Positions 45,190 through 60,500 of a stretch of 64,000 nucleotides of DNA are shown in pieces. The DNA is taken from assembly GCA_948470475.1 (NCBI GenBank), contig OX419338.1, positions 31,722,882-31,786,881 of the forward strand, read 5' to 3'. A model generated the notes under the pieces. It ran no database searches. It was not told the origin of the DNA and saw nothing but the letters and a program-made list of their open reading frames with translations. The stretch's first letter is position 1. Each line of letters opens with the position of its first letter. A program made the position numbers and the translations under genes. Origin of the DNA: Galaxea fascicularis. Lineage: Eukaryota; Cnidaria; Anthozoa; Scleractinia; Euphylliidae.

Positions 45190-45260
45190 TGTTTGTGGTA
45201 CAGTCTAAGATCTCAGAACTCGCGACCTGCCGCTCGGCAGTCCGCAAATTCACCAAGAGC
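45190..45260 (-). repeat. Degenerate tRNA-like SINE head
   Basis: On the - strand GCTCTTGGTGAATTTGCGGA and GGCAGGTCGCGAGTTCTGAG resemble A and B boxes of the family-1 SINE with several changes. The body is not recognisable. Confidence 0.4.
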
Positions 45261-45439
45261 CAGCCGGACGACGGTCAATTAATAAATTGTCCACAGAATG
45301 GTTTCGAGAGCAAGTGATTCCAGCCTCTTTACATGTACAGTGGCCGAAATGTATGCTACCAACTCAGTTGATAAACTAAAAAATTCCTTGGTTTATAACA
45401 CTGATCAAGGGTGGATACCTGAAAGAAAAGGGGGAAGGG

Positions 45440-45525
45440 TAAGTAAGTAAGTAAGTAAGTAAGTAACTTTATTCATGTATCAGTCGTTCTAGCTTTTGCT
45501 AATTGGTGACAATTTGAAAGTTAAA
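45440..45525 (-). repeat. LINE 3' tail with (TTAC)n
   Basis: Tandem GTAA units (45,440-45,466) followed by CTTTATTCATGTATCAG on the + strand are a LINE 3' end in reverse orientation (AATAAAG then TTAC repeats on the - strand). Confidence 0.5.
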
Positions 45526-45529
45526 AACT

Positions 45530-48500
45530 AAAATACATCTATACACAAATTGCAATTTAAAAGTGACCAATGTTCCTATGGAATTTGCGAATGAAATCTA
45601 GAGAAAAGTCTATTCATATCCTAAGAACATAAATATATTGTCAGCTTGTGCATAAATTACACTTCTTGCATCCTTCATTTTAGATCAACATTGCCAAGTC
45701 TTTCTACCTTATTTGTCGTTTAAAAGAGTTTAAAATGCTCAAGGTACGTATAGGCCCTAAACATTTCAAAGAATGACTCCCATATTTCCGAGAGTTAGGT
45801 CTTTATCAGCAAGGTGGATACAGCAAGGCCGAAGTTTGAAATTTAATAACTTGTTTATTGTATGGCTCTGATTAAAGTTTCAATAATCGCGACTGTTTCC
45901 GTCGTCTGTCCGGCACCAACTCGTTGGTAATTTAACCCTGTGCGTTCACGGGTCTCCTGAAATTCAAGCCAGTCGTCAGGGCAATAGAATTCAATTTTGG
46001 GAAAAAAAATAAAAAGCAATGTGCCTTTAAATTACCTTTTGTTTTTGCATAATTCGTAATCAGCTTGTGGGCATTACGGGAAAATAATGCCCCAGCACTT
46101 AGCCGGTCAGAGCGGGCGTTACATCGGCTACAAGCACCAGTCATATAAATGATATCTTTTATTTGTCAAGTGTAAAGAGAATTATAAATTTGCAACTTCT
46201 AGCTTAATGAATATCACATCAGATATGATACGAGAAGTTAAGGTCAGTCATTATAAAGTAAGGCTATAGGTCACTATGAAGCTGTAGCCCACTTGGGTAA
46301 AAGACTGGGATCGAGAGTGGCGGTACGAGGGATTGTGTGTGTTTCTCGTAAAAGCTTAGGCAAACAAACAGGGAAGATGATTTTCCTCATTTCTATTCTG
46401 CAAAATGTTAATTCCGTGACGCTCCTGTGATTATTCTTGCATAGGCCACACCGCAGCTTTCAACATGTTTGTAAGTCGCGCTTTCCCTCGGCAACCCACA
46501 ATCACTTGCGTAGCTACTCTAAATCCAAGTGTTACTCTTTTCTAAAGCGATGTTTGCAACTGTTCACTCCTGTTCTGCATAACGTGCTTTCAATGAGTGT
46601 GCTGTTAATTTCGGCTGACAAAGTGTAAACGAAGGCGGTTCACTCTTGTAACACCTAGGACTGACAAGTGTTTTCTTCTCCCTCTTATAACGCTGGTCAA
46701 TCAAACATAAAGTTTGTGAGAAAAAAAGGAAGTGATCAACAAGTGGCAAAGATCTTGATTGTTTAACAAATTCTCCTCAACATTACCATAGAAAATGTAC
46801 GGAAAACAGTGTGGAGAATATACGTGCTGATCTTAGGGTTTAAAGGATTAAGATTTCACTTTTGAGTACGTACTAGACAACACCCATTACTCGAGGTTAC
46901 ACATATAGCAAGATTGGAGGGATCTATCGTACTACTCGGACACGCCTCCCATTCCTGAATGGGATCCTAGTTTTACGAGATTTAAAATAGATAGGGGCTC
47001 CTAGCAATTCAAATTATTCCTTCGGCAAAATGCAAAAGGAAAACGGCTTTTCCCGTTTATTAACTCTAATATTTTCAAGTGTCATGTTTCATGTGTAAAT
47101 TATATAAAACCCCTTACATTAAACAAATAGTTCTCAGAATTTCTGTCGGTTTTAGCCTTGGGCGCTCGTGGTATTCGAGAGCAGGGACTATGTTTTCACT
47201 ACGTCCACGGCTCACAGAAAAGCGTTATAAGTACTCTTTCTCCCTAATTTCAAGGCTGCGAGGCTAAAACAAGAATATTTCTGAGTCAGTGTTAACGTGG
47301 CTTGAATGTCAGACCCCGGTTTAAAAAAGGACTTATAAAAAGAATATTACGTCATTTTTAGGAACAGTACGTTTGTGAAACCAAAATGAGCACTTACAAA
47401 CGTTACTGTACTATTGCTGTAAAGTGCTCCAACCTTTTTTGTCTCGGAATGCAGCGATGAAAAAGGAATGCAACTTGAAAATATAAGCCAGTTTGCTCAG
47501 TCGAACTCTTCCCCTTTGTCTCTCGTAAAAGAATCGCTAGGAACTGGTTATGGCTATTTGTCGGCGGATTCATTTTAGTGGTTCAAGGACATTCTTGATG
47601 ACGAAATGTGTTAAGTTGCAGTAAAGATGTATAATCAGAATTAATAAAGTAAAAGTCTCTGAAGCATGGACTAGCCACCCTTAAATTTCACACTATTTAA
47701 TTTGTGCGGTCGCGTTATTGATGCGCCTGAGTATAGAAATAACATCCTTAATCATAACCACGAAAAGAAAAAGGAAGTCGTCCATGCAATTTAGCAGTTT
47801 TGCGCGATGCTTCCTGTTTATTTGGTTTCTTTGGTCATAAAGATTTAAAAGAAATTTTCTTCATCCTCATTGTGCTGGAAATGATCTAATTGCGTTCCTA
47901 AAGCAATAGTTTTACTTCCATTATATGGTACCATCAATTATTGCAGGAACCTACCGTGGCTTTCTCGTCAGCTGTCGGAAATATAATCAGTGAGAGGCAG
48001 CAGCGCAAGGGAATAATATTTTTCTGACTCCCGCTGTTTATTTTCATCGTGCACCTTACAGAAGTGGGTTATCTTTGCTCGGAGGTAAAATCTGCACTAA
48101 ATTTTAGATTGCCATCCCAAGTAAACAAAAAGAATTATTTTAGAAGTCAAGGAAGCTAGGTTTGGACACGGCAAAGTCGTGCTTCAGGTTTTGGACCCAA
48201 TTATATCCTTGGGTTATATCATTTATTAACATTGTCTCAGTGCCCCCTATGTGAAGTCATTGTGTTTGGGATCCTCAATATCTCAGGACGAGTTCTTCTG
48301 CATACAGGAAACCCCACTGAGCTTCATTGACAGAGCGAGTGACACAATCAAATTTATTGCGTCTGTTAGTGAAAAGATCCTTAGAAGTTTCCGGCGACAG
48401 AGACTATTTTTAATTATGAATGTGCTAAAACCTTTTTCGAGAATCTTTTAATTTCACACACACGTCAAATAAGAAATGTAAATTTCCCGAAGATAACACC

Positions 48501-51500
48501 AGTGGCCGATTTGTTTCTCTGTAAGCCCATTTTTTATAGGTGCCAAAGGCGAGGGTTTTATTTGTGTTCTAATTTTGTTAAGTCTGAGTTTGAATTTCTG
48601 TGTTTACTTGAATGATACCACTCACCACAAGACGCCTTTACGACCAACAAGCAAAGCAAATGCTTGTTTTATGTTTTCACACCCCGAGATAATGTTCTGT
48701 AGACGAAACAGGTCTCGAAATGATAAACTTGTAGAGAAAATCTCTCTTGATTCTTCACGAAATCTGTAAAAGGATCCAGTCTTGGTCTAATTAGTTATGG
48801 AATTTTTCTGCTGTGTGTCACAAATTGTGGTCAACCAAAATTTTAAATGCAGGAAACAAACAACTATATATGTGTGTGGTTGTCTGAGCTTCTTGCAGTC
48901 CTGGTAATTATCGGACGCAGTGATCGATTCATATTGCCATTAAAGGAAGTTGAGCTTGAATTTTTTTTTTCGTTAATTGAACTCCAACCGAAATTTTGTA
49001 AGCCCTTTCAAAGACACCGCAATGAATTATCTTCCTTTCTTTCTCGGGCTCTCCTCGTGTGTAGGGTCAGATTTAAATAATTCACAGACAAAGGCTAAAT
49101 TCAAATTCTGCAATTTGGAAGCGAGTCGCCTGCGGTGAGAATTTGAAAGCGGCCCAGGACCCCAAATTGAAAACATCGCCAGATTAACCTGGGTTGTGGT
49201 TGCCAAGGTTATTCGAATAGCCTTGAATTCGACCTGCTCTATAATTACAATTTTTTGCAGGCACCCTGCAAAGCAGCTCTCAAAGACGTAAGTTTCAAAT
49301 AAAATTGGAAAACATCGCCGCCGGCGAAATTGGATCGTCAAACGCAGCTTTGTGGCCGATAAATTAGTGGCTTGAATGTCCGTTGCGGAAAAGCCCTTCA
49401 CTGTGGGGGGCAAACCACTGGCGGAGTATTACCAGCTTTTCTATCATTTAAAACTGAAAATATCTCTGCTCTTTGATTCATAAGTACGGTTATATACACC
49501 CTTTTTATCCTGGCAAATAGGCCTACAATAATTTAAGACATAGACGTTGATTATCAATGGCTGGCCAGACCGTTGTCTTACTTCACGTTTGGCAAGCGTT
49601 TAAGTATACAACCCGTCAAAATTAAAGCGTATATGTGGGGTTACTTTTTAACATAGATGTATTTTCCCAAAAAAAGAGTTTATTCTTCTTTGGTGATTTC
49701 CATATTTATACTCACTATCGCTCTAATCAACCAATATTAGCAAAGATTACAAATTTTTCAACATTTAGAAGAAAGTTGCGCAGATTTGTCGTTTGTGGAA
49801 TAGCTCAGTTAAGAGGATTTTTTCCCTCTGTAATCACCTTCTTTTAGTTCTTTGGAACTGACGTTCAGATCCTGCGCTCTGCAAACCTTAAGCTTCATTC
49901 CATATATTGTTGGCCGCCATTCAAGCGTTGTTCCAAAGACGGATATTGACCCAAACAATCGACCGTGTTTCAGAAACACCTATTACGTTAATTGCTGTAA
50001 TGAAAAGATAACATTCAAACACCAATTCACTTTTCAAAAAACAACCCAAAATATTTTGCTGTGCTCGAGTTTTGTTTACTTTTCTTTATGTAAACAACTG
50101 TGGTCACGCTTTATATACGTTTGAGGCATTACCAGAGCTCTTGTAGAGTTATCAACTTCGAAGCTTCGCATTTTCTCTAACGTTCCTTGACCCTTCTCCG
50201 TAACTTCCATTTACTATCATGTACTGATGTGATCATGCTTGAGCGGCAGCTAGGGTGATAGCTGTGTTGATACAGTGTTAATTGGCAATGCACACAAATT
50301 TCAAATAGGATCATTTCGTTAGTGTCATTTTGCCACATTTGTATTCTTGCCCATCGTCTTTTGAGGATTTAAAAGTACTGTCAATACTTTGTATTTTTTT
50401 TTATCTCAAGATACTCGATGCCGAAAATAAAACCTTTTATACTAAGGCAAGTTGCTTCTTAGCATTAAGTTGATGTGAATGACCGCATTTCATCACGACC
50501 GGCTATTTATTTGTATTATATGTATCATCTGTTTGAATTGCTGTTTTATGTAAAGAATACAAAAACATCGGTAGAGTGGCTTACAACGAATTACATACAC
50601 GAAAGGTTACAAAGTGCACTTTCGTGAAAAGCGGTAGAGATATCTTAAGCGCACCTTTAATTCAAGAAGCGGCCGGTTATGTTGTAACAAATCTCTTTGA
50701 GGATGCTTCTTTCCATTGGGATCGGATGGCACAGCAGACAGCTAAAAATTCAGTGTTTTTCCGACAGAATGTCTGACGCATAAAACTGCACACAAAGTCT
50801 TCACTTTGAGACCAAAAGCGCTGTAAACTCTTAGATAAGCCTGAATACATAAGTTAGGCGCCGCTTCATTGAAAATTATCTTTACATATAACGCAGCACG
50901 CATAGGCCTTTAAGAACATTAACAAAGGAGCAGTTATGTTATAGGATCAACACAGTGCTTGAGTTTTTATAGTTCTTCTGATACTGCTTTCCTCACTTGG
51001 AATAAAAACAAAATCGGGTAGCAAACAAATCAGTCTTATTCCTTATTTAAAGTTCTTGACGGTGAAGCGGACGAACTGCAAACGGCTAGCAACTGTCAAA
51101 TACGAGGTTGGCGAGACGTGTCACGTTAATTGTAATGTAGAATTTTCTTGATTATTTCACAAATTAATAGAAGTGTAAACGAACTCTGGTCCAATGCAAA
51201 ATATTCAGGATGTATTCGGTAATATTCGGTAAAATATTTATTGGTGTAAAGAGGCGGCGATGTAACGAAAGACGAAGAAAACCGGCACAGCAAGTTTAGA
51301 ATAATGACTGCCTTTTTCGTAAGATCATCGCTACAGACTCCCAAGGAATCCTCTTTCTTTGACGAAACTGCAACTTAGTTTCAGTTCCGATGTTTATGAC
51401 TGTGAGGCCTTTCGCAAAGTGTTAACCTGCTATTGCGACTTAACCCTTTAAACTCTAAGATCAAAATGCAAACTCTCATCTGCTGCCCCTGCACATTTCC

Positions 51501-54500
51501 TGCAGACGTAGTAGGGAGAAATTGTTAAAATAGCATGCAAATTCACCTTGTGTGCTCCCCACTATGTTTTATAAAGCGTTGATGTTACAAGGGGTAATTT
51601 GACTCTGATAAATACAGATGTCATAAGCGCGTTAGAATATAAGGGAACAGTGTCGGACCTGCATGTAGACAATTTGTACCTGAAAGCTGGGGCACCCGTC
51701 GCTCCAACCCAGTCCAATAAATTTGTGTTTTGTAGTAGACTTTTGCTTCGAAAACCAGATTAAAAGTTTTGATATGCCTCTCATTGCAGAAGCCAAATTT
51801 ATCTAACATCAGCATGTTTACTTTGTCTCAAATATTGGTTGTGTAGAAGCCATACGTTGCGGAATAACCATCCAATATGGCGATGGTTTTTGGCCAAGGC
51901 TGTTAATTTAGTGTTTGTACTTGAGATTTTGTACCATCGAACTTCAGTTTTTCCTTAATTGTATCTTAGTTTTACTTTACACCTATGATAATTGCTACTC
52001 GTGTGCTCGACACTACAATAGATGTTTTGCCACCTAGCTGTTGATCCCTCTCGATTGAATATGTAGACAATAAGAGTACAATTATCCTAGGACACAGACA
52101 TTGTATACTGAATATAATTGCTGTAGGTAATTTTTTATCGGCGCCGAAAATTTGAGCTAGCTTGTTGATAGTGGGCGTACAAATTGCGGAAGGGGAGCTT
52201 GTATCACTATGGAAAAGGCGTTTGATAATGAATATCTCCTTCCAACATGATTATCGTACCATCATTTTGCTCTTGTCTCGCAAGAAACTGGAAATGTTAC
52301 CCTGTGAATTCAAATTCAATCTACCTTTGGAGGACGCTATAAAATTGTGATCTTCATTTAACTTCAATTTTACACGAACAGTTTGTGATTGGATTTAAAG
52401 CTGTAGCTGAGAAATTGAAACATACTGGGCCCCTTATTTGTGACGGCGGTCAATGTTTTCTTTAGGTTTCGTCGTAAACCTGAAGTTTCAGGATGCAGTC
52501 TGGTTGAACGTTGTGCTTCATGTGTTATTCCAGGCGGCTAAAGGCGCCATGATGTTTTAGCACTTTCCTTTACGTTACTTGAAAGTACTGAGAAGCGCAA
52601 ACAGAACGCTCAAATTATATTTTATCTTTATGCTTCAAATCCATTGTTGTAACAGAAACGAATTTATAGCAAGTCCCTTGATTACGTTTATGTCGGTGTT
52701 TTTTTTCCGTCGCACGTAAAATTTCATGCTCTAGTGACATTCAAATAATCGACATTAGAGACTAGCTCAGTTATAGTAGACCTTAGAATGACAAAATTTG
52801 CGCTGAATTCCTTGCGGGAAACGAGCTGAATATCCCGTGATGTTTTGTAACGCCCTATTTTGGCCTAACCCACTGGTACGCTGCAAATGGATAAGATGTG
52901 GAGGCGGTCTCTTTTATTTTTACCCTATAAAACTGGTAAAGTATACTTTCGAACTCGGCGCTTCAAGCAATCTCAATGTCCTAGCGTCGTTTTCATATTA
53001 CTGCTAAGACTTTGTTCGTCGCCATCAGACTGTGAATTAACATCAGCCGCATGGCAGCTGTGGTGTTTTGGCTAATTTTTAATATCACAAAAAAAAAAAA
53101 CAATTTTGTGTTTTAAGTCGAGATTTAAATTGCAAGAAACATAAAATTTAGCCGTACACTGGCGATGCAGTTTTCACGGTACATTGCGTAAATCCTTTTA
53201 ATTGCGCTGAATGTTTTATTTCAGCTATTACAATTTGTTTGATCTCTTTGAAAATACCGAATACCGACAGATGCAAAGTAACTCTGCGTTAGTATTAGCG
53301 TCATGACTAGGGATTCAGGCCTGAGGCAAAATAATGTGAACTGTCAACAGCAATTCACGATTGCATGCGGTTTTTCAAATTCACGACCTTGTCTTGGTAG
53401 TTTCTTGCATTTTCTTGCGCATCTGAAAATTCAAACGTGTTCACACACAGCAAAAAAATCAAGGCAATGCTGACCTTAAATACTACAATTGAATGCCTAT
53501 CCTTGTCACAAGTAAATACATAATTAAAATTGTAATGTCTAGGTACCGTCAAATATTTATTTAAGCAATATTCACCCTTGCTTTTGGGAAGGAAAGTTCT
53601 TAACAAATTTCAACTGTTTTCCCCGTAGAGTGAGATCTAAGGTGGCGTATTCCTGTAAAAAATTTGATCCAAACATTGCTATTAAAGAGAACGTTGCCTA
53701 ATAGGTCACTTTGAAAAGTGAGCGTACAGTCTTTTATTTAGGAAAGTTTGGTGGTTTCCGTCCGAGCTTCCAAAACGTACTCGTCAAGACTTCGAAGAGC
53801 TTCTATTGTAATTGTTCATCGGTATGCTGTTCGGTGTTCTTTCATAGAAATCACGCGAGATGTTCTGTTATGTACTTAAGGACACGTTTTCTCGATTACT
53901 TGATCGTTGCTTGGTGCTACCGGACCTAACTGATAACACAGACTCTTCCTTTAAGGTACAACTGGTTGCTAATGGAATACAGTCTAAAATCCTTCATGTT
54001 TGATTGACAAAAAGTGACTTTTTAGAGCACCTTCGGCCTCGCACCGAAGACTTGTACAATTTGGTTGCAGCTAAACTGAAAACCATGGTTTCTGAAGATG
54101 AGTTCTAAGGTCCGACCATTGAAATCCTATACCTGATACATGGTATTTGTTTTACAACTATATTTTAAAACTAAATTTGTAAACTCAGGTAATACCTCAT
54201 GAAGTTGAACTGTTTTTGTTGGTGTGTTTTGTCGTGCTTTTCTTTGAACTTTTCAAGAGGCTCTCAAGAGGTAGTCTTGATCAATGTTGGAGTGATAAAC
54301 GCTGAATGAACAACTAGGTCTATAAGAAGAGCGTTTGAGCGCTTTGCATTTAGAATTTACCCCAGCGTATACTAACGCTAGTTAATTTTTTGCCAGATGT
54401 CTCTTTTGTTATTCATTTGTCAACCGATTTTTGTCAATGTGGGAGACTTTTATCGTCATTTACCTCGCATAAGGGAGTAAAATTCTAACGGAAGACCATT

Positions 54501-57500
54501 AGAAATCTCAGGTTAAGAGATTCATGTAACGTTTTTTGGCTGAAAAAGATGCTGACCCATCAACTACAGCTTTTATTTTACCGGCAGTCAGGGGAAAGTT
54601 ACCGCAGATGTTTTGGTTATCTGTTTCTTTCCAAGACTTTCTGGAATTGAATCCTTAAAATACTAGTCACCCTTAGTAAGCTTGCGTTTTAAAGAATTTG
54701 CAGTTCAGCACGTTTAACCCAGTTTATTTAGTATCGGGTAAATGTAGATCCAATGGCCCAGTCCTCAGTTGTGAAAATGAAAACAGGACTATTCGAATGT
54801 AACTCACTAAATGTTGTCAGGGTGCATGTTGCTCAAAGTGGTTAAAAATAAACCGAGAAGTTCTATAAGCGAAAGAGTGAAGACATTCCTTTAGACTCGT
54901 TTCGCTTAGCGGTATCAGTTACATCTCAGGTGGGCTTGGTGGTGCTCAAAATTTTAAACGCTTGCGATAGGACTCCGATTGACTAGCGAATGAGGATATT
55001 TTGTTAATTTTTATTTAGAAGGGGTCGTGGTGCTCTTTCTTTTCCTCTCATATTTATACTCTGTTCGATTTTGTTGCCCGAAACAAGAGCTGTATAGATC
55101 ATCGAAGTCTCAGAATTGTACTGCTTCATTGGGAGATGAAAAGGAGCAAATTTTCAAAAAAAATTGCCCGTTAAATCAGTGCTTAAGAAACATCCGAGAG
55201 CGAGTTAAATTATACTTCCTAATGCAATAAAGAGCTTTTCTTGACACAGTTTCACCTCGCAACTGCCTCACTTTCTCTTAGCTATTCGGATCCTTTCAGT
55301 GCTATTCTCACCTAGACAAAAATGTTTTCTCGAGTTAAATTGACCAGCTCTACAACTTGCTACATCGCGTTTAATACTTTCTTTCAAAAGATATCAGTGT
55401 TATATCGTTCTTGACTGATCCGTAAGCTATCAATATTTACCTTTTTGTCTTTGTGAAAAAAATGTGTTCATCTTAACATAGATTTCTTGTTTTCTTTCAA
55501 ATGACACCGGCAAATGCATTTCGGGTGTTTACACACGTCCAGTTTTGGCTTTTGGGAACAAGCTGTTTCACATTTGTTTCCATGCTCTGTAACTGATAAA
55601 GTTTGTCATAAAATCGCATTGTTTCGTGGCCGTTTTCACAGAGATATTTTACCATGGACTGTAGATCTGACAAGTTTCGCCAAATTTGGCTTGTGTTTTT
55701 TGACAAATTTGGCAGTTAGGTTCTGAAATCATTATGGGAGACCTTTAAACAAAGCTCTGGTTGCCCAGAGTGTGAGACAAGTTTGGCCTTAATGACAAAA
55801 TGATATTCAGTTTAAGAATAAAAGGCAGGATATGCCGTTTAAAGCATCTTGATTGCTATTTAACGATAGGTATTCACTTCTATAAAGGATCGATTCTCAC
55901 TTAGTAAGCAATTATGAGCATTTTTTTCTCTCTCCTCCTGTGGCCAGAGGGCACGAGGCAAATTGTATTTTTCGGTCTATTTATGTAGTTACCTATTCGT
56001 GGTTCATTTTCGCTTCCGTTTGGTGGACGATCTTTGCCTTTTTTGTTGTCACGTTTGCTGGTGATATTAACCAATGTAACTTAATTTTGATAATTTTTTT
56101 CCAACCGTGAAACTGAAGCATTCTGCCCTAGCTAATATTTCATGTTATAGGTTTTTTCTCAACATTTCCGAATATTTTGACCTTAGACCAAAAGAACATC
56201 AGCATCGTCTGCTTTAGACGCCTCGATGACGAGGAATCATGCGCTTCATTGTTGATTCCCTACGACAAACAAATTTTAGAGAATAAACTCTATTTAATGC
56301 TCTTTCTCTTAGAAATGTACAAGCGTGGTGTGTCATTATAGCATTCATCATTCTGTCAAATAAAACAAGCATTCATTATTCTGTCAAATAAAACAACGAA
56401 AATTCACAGGGTTTCATAACAAAGAGAGAAGTCAACCATGCATGGATTATTTTATTTCAGGAGCTTCTCGCTTTTTGAGCCATAGAATTAAAAAGGATTC
56501 TCTTCATCGTGACGAAACACTGTTATCGGCTCTCTTTAAAAAGCAAATACTCAAGGACTTAATCAATTGATAATTTATTAGCCATATACTCTTTTTATTC
56601 GGAAGGAGAACTGAATTAAAGATCTCCTGAGAACTGAGTTTAGAATGACAGAAATCACTACGTCGGCTTAAGCAGTGCGAATAATTAAACATTATACTTG
56701 GCTACTGAATTGTTTGCACCGATGATGGTCTTTATGATGATTTGACGTTTCGCTGTATAATAACTTCCTTCTTCGCTGTTACGGACCATTCAGTAAAAAA
56801 GTATTTAGTTCGTCCATTTTTAACGGAGTTGTGTCTCAGTAGAAAGACTGCACTTGCGGGCAATGAAATAGTTTAGTTTGGCCCAGCGTTTGACCTGTGT
56901 AGTCCATGTACTAAACGTGTATTTAAAGTAACCGTAACATGTTTGCTTTGTTAACCAGCAAAACAATGCTATATAAAGTTCCCACCTCACTAAGTTTTTT
57001 AAGTTAGTTATAAAAGATGCGAATTTTTAACATTTGCGAACGCCCTAGGTTGGCCACGTCTCGTGGATGAAAAACGATCAGAGTGATAGTACCTTTTATG
57101 ATCTCCTCAAGTTTCTTATCTAAGATAGCTCGTTATTTTGAAGCCGATTGGCTCTGTAGTAAGCGATGAAGTGCTTTCCAAACCCTCGGCCATGCTAATG
57201 GTAGCTTCAAGCTTCTAGAAGGTTCAGTGAGCGATAAAATGCTTTCTAAACCTTCGGCCATGCAAATGGTAGCTTCAAGCCTCTAGAAGGATGCTTGAAC
57301 TTCGTGAATTCGGTAGTCTGTTGAAACTCATTATGAACCATGCGACAGCTGCCCCGCAGGTAAGTTAAAACAGATAACTAGCCGTGATTCATGAGCATCC
57401 AACGATGAATTGGCGTTTTTGTCAACCAGGTAACCTTTTCATGACTTAAAGAAAGCGAAACGCACAACGAGGATCTAAAGCATCTTCCTGACACCTTTTA

Positions 57501-60500
57501 TCCTGTTCTATGTTATAATACTTGTTATCACTTCAAAATCGGAAGGACAAGATTATAAATTAACGGGACATGTATGGCGTCTCGTGGTCGTGTGATTCGT
57601 AAACTAAATATTTCTTTTGATGTATTTTAAGCATTCGAACATAAAACCTGGCATGGTTTAGATATCCTTTGATGTAGTTTTGGTTGTTACCATCTTCTTA
57701 CCTTATATTGACATCAAAGTGTAGACAATCCGTGTGCACACCTCAGTGATCAGAGCGAAAATAAGTTCAGTTTGAAGTCTTCGTCCCCTTTTCAAATGCG
57801 CACAATGACAATGCATTGGCAATCGTCAATAGCTAAATAAACGGACGGTTAGTCGACTGCCATTTATGTATTAGTGACCCAAAATATTCCATCACACCTG
57901 TGTTAAGACAAACTGTTATTCTGTAAGGGCCTGACTTTAGACTGAGCTCAGCATGACCCATCCATTTCGCCAAGAGTCTTTATTGTTTTATGATGGATTA
58001 GTTTGTTTAGAGTACCGCATGGCTCATTCTGTTTCCAATGTTATTCCCATGTTATGTTTTTAATATCAGGCACTCGTCGCAAATGATACTTATTTTGTTG
58101 AAAGAAGCTGTGAGTAGTCACACAGCTTGTTTGGTGGGACAATTTGTGTTGTGGTTCATTTCCTGTGTTCTTAGTTCTTCCCTTCTCAAGGCTTAGCTCA
58201 GTTGGTGCACTGTTCTATATTTTATCATAAAGCGTTTGGCTGAAGGTTGGGCTCAGTGTAATCAATCTTAGTCAACATGGTCTTGGTTTCCATCCAGAAC
58301 TAAACAACGGCGGCGTTGGAATAATTAAGTCCGACCGTTTGAACCTCCTTCGGAACCAAAAGGACTTGTGAGCGCTATGTGCATTGCTTTAATTTACGTT
58401 TAACCTTATTTCGTTTACTTCTGTTAACTGAAAGACATACGTTAATAACGGAGGGCTTCTTCCCCTCCTCTACCAAACGTGCATAAACATAGGACAGTTA
58501 ACTTTGTTTAAAGTTGACCGGAGAGTGCCATTGTGTTAGGAGTGAAGAATATGATATATGGCTGGTTTTGCATGTCCTTAACATGTTTTCAAGAAAGATG
58601 TCCATACTTGACAAGGGAGGATCTCTCATTTTGCCCATATCTGAATACGACGACCCCCAACTATCGCCGTAAAAGACCAAATTACATCTTTGTCACATTT
58701 TGGGTTGACAGTAACGCCTGGTACGTGCCAAGGACAAATATCGACACGCAGAGATGGCGAAAAGCTACGTATGTGTTATGTGATGCTGGTGTGATCCAGG
58801 AAACAATGAGACATCAGGATATAACTGATTTTTTTTTTTTTATTTTGTTGCCAGATTATGTCGTTATGTCGACCGGCTTGAGAAAGATGGTGTTTGATTA
58901 TTCTATGGTAAAAAAAAAAATCAAGAACTTTATTAAAAGAATCCGTGTAATTCAAAAAAGAGGTAAATGCGGCCACGCCTCTCCTTCGAGGAGTCGAAAG
59001 AGAAATCGATATATGCACTTAAGAAGCTGAAGTCATCGCTTTCTCGTTCGATCTGTAATTGACGTCCAAGATATAACTTTCATTTGCTCAATTTCTTCGA
59101 TCTTCTTTTTTTTATGGAGCTTCTGTCGCACTGCATTCACTGCCTTCTACATGTTGAGGCTTTTGTACATTTCCAAAGATCAACAAGGATAGGAGCGTCT
59201 TGTTTTTATTCCGATTCTTGTCACTATTATTAAGTCGTCTTTTATCGTGTCACTTTACGAATATTGCCCTCGATAACATTCTTGATGGCCTTCTAGTCAA
59301 TGAAAAAAAAAAACATTCACCAATAATCTCAAATAAAGTCAAACGTCGTAATTGCCTTAAACGTGGGCAGAAGTTTAGAATTGTGGAATCTTCTCGATTT
59401 GCAGAATTCCATCTCTTTAATTAAATATCTTAGAATTTGCGGAAATTGCTCAAACGAAATAAGAGCGATCAGCTAAAGTATCCGGCGTAAATATTCATGA
59501 TTTAAAACAGGATTTAATTTTGGAAATTTTGTGCAAGATTCTGCAGATGTCACTTCTAGATTGTCACTCAGCTCTGTTCAAATATTTGCGCCAGAAGTCA
59601 AGGTGCTTCAGTAAATGTCGATTATATTCAAGTTTGAAGTTTGTTTGCTTACCCATCAACAAACTGTATGTTTTACACGACATTATTTTTTGTAAGAAAT
59701 GATGTTTAGAAACAATGTAAACATGCTGATTTTTTCAAACTAGGTGTAATTCTCTCCGAAGCTGCAGCTTTGATTAATGTCTCTTGACATATACATTTTT
59801 TTCTGAATCTTACATTTAAACATGAGAAAAAATATATCATAAAAACGTGTCCCCAAATCATTTCATTGAGGCAGTTCATTTCGAAACCTGGTCCAAAAAA
59901 AGTGATTTTTTTGTTTTTAAATATAGCTTTATAAAACCCCCGCTGCGCACCAGAAATATTAATTATTTTAAAGATATTTGAGTTCTGAAAACAGCGATGA
60001 TCTTGGATAAATCAATTTTAAATTTTCAATGCATGTATGTTTTTCGGTACCTCATAAGTTTGCGACGCGACTTATCTGCTTTCAGTGATTACTGCACGAA
60101 TGTGATGATTTGTATGAATTAAACATGACTCGTCAATTTAGTTGACTCGCTCTCCTGAATAAATTACGGCTTCGACATAATGAGACCAATTTCATGACGA
60201 ACAATTCCATCAGGCTGCGTAGCGCTTCTCTTTGACTACAATTTTCCGCAAGCTTTCGACCATTGCGGACTCATTCTTATGAGTCGTAATAAAATCCAAT
60301 TAGACTTTGAAAGATCCCATAGTAATCTCAAATTAGAATAATTTACTAAAGGCGATCACTTCGAAGCCAAAATAAAATTTCACCGTCTGGTTGATTTTCG
60401 CGATCGATTGCGGCTTATATCTCGCAATCATATCAACGCAGTAATAAAAATAACTGCCGAGAGTGAAGCTTTACCTTTTGAAAAAAACCTTCAATTTTAA

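Noticed and set aside
58551..59030. 165-codon + strand open frame (longest in the right half)
   Set aside because: It starts from a GTG; the first ATG is at 58,551. It includes Phe and Lys runs from homopolymers, has no recognisable domain and no neighbouring exon evidence. Treated as chance.
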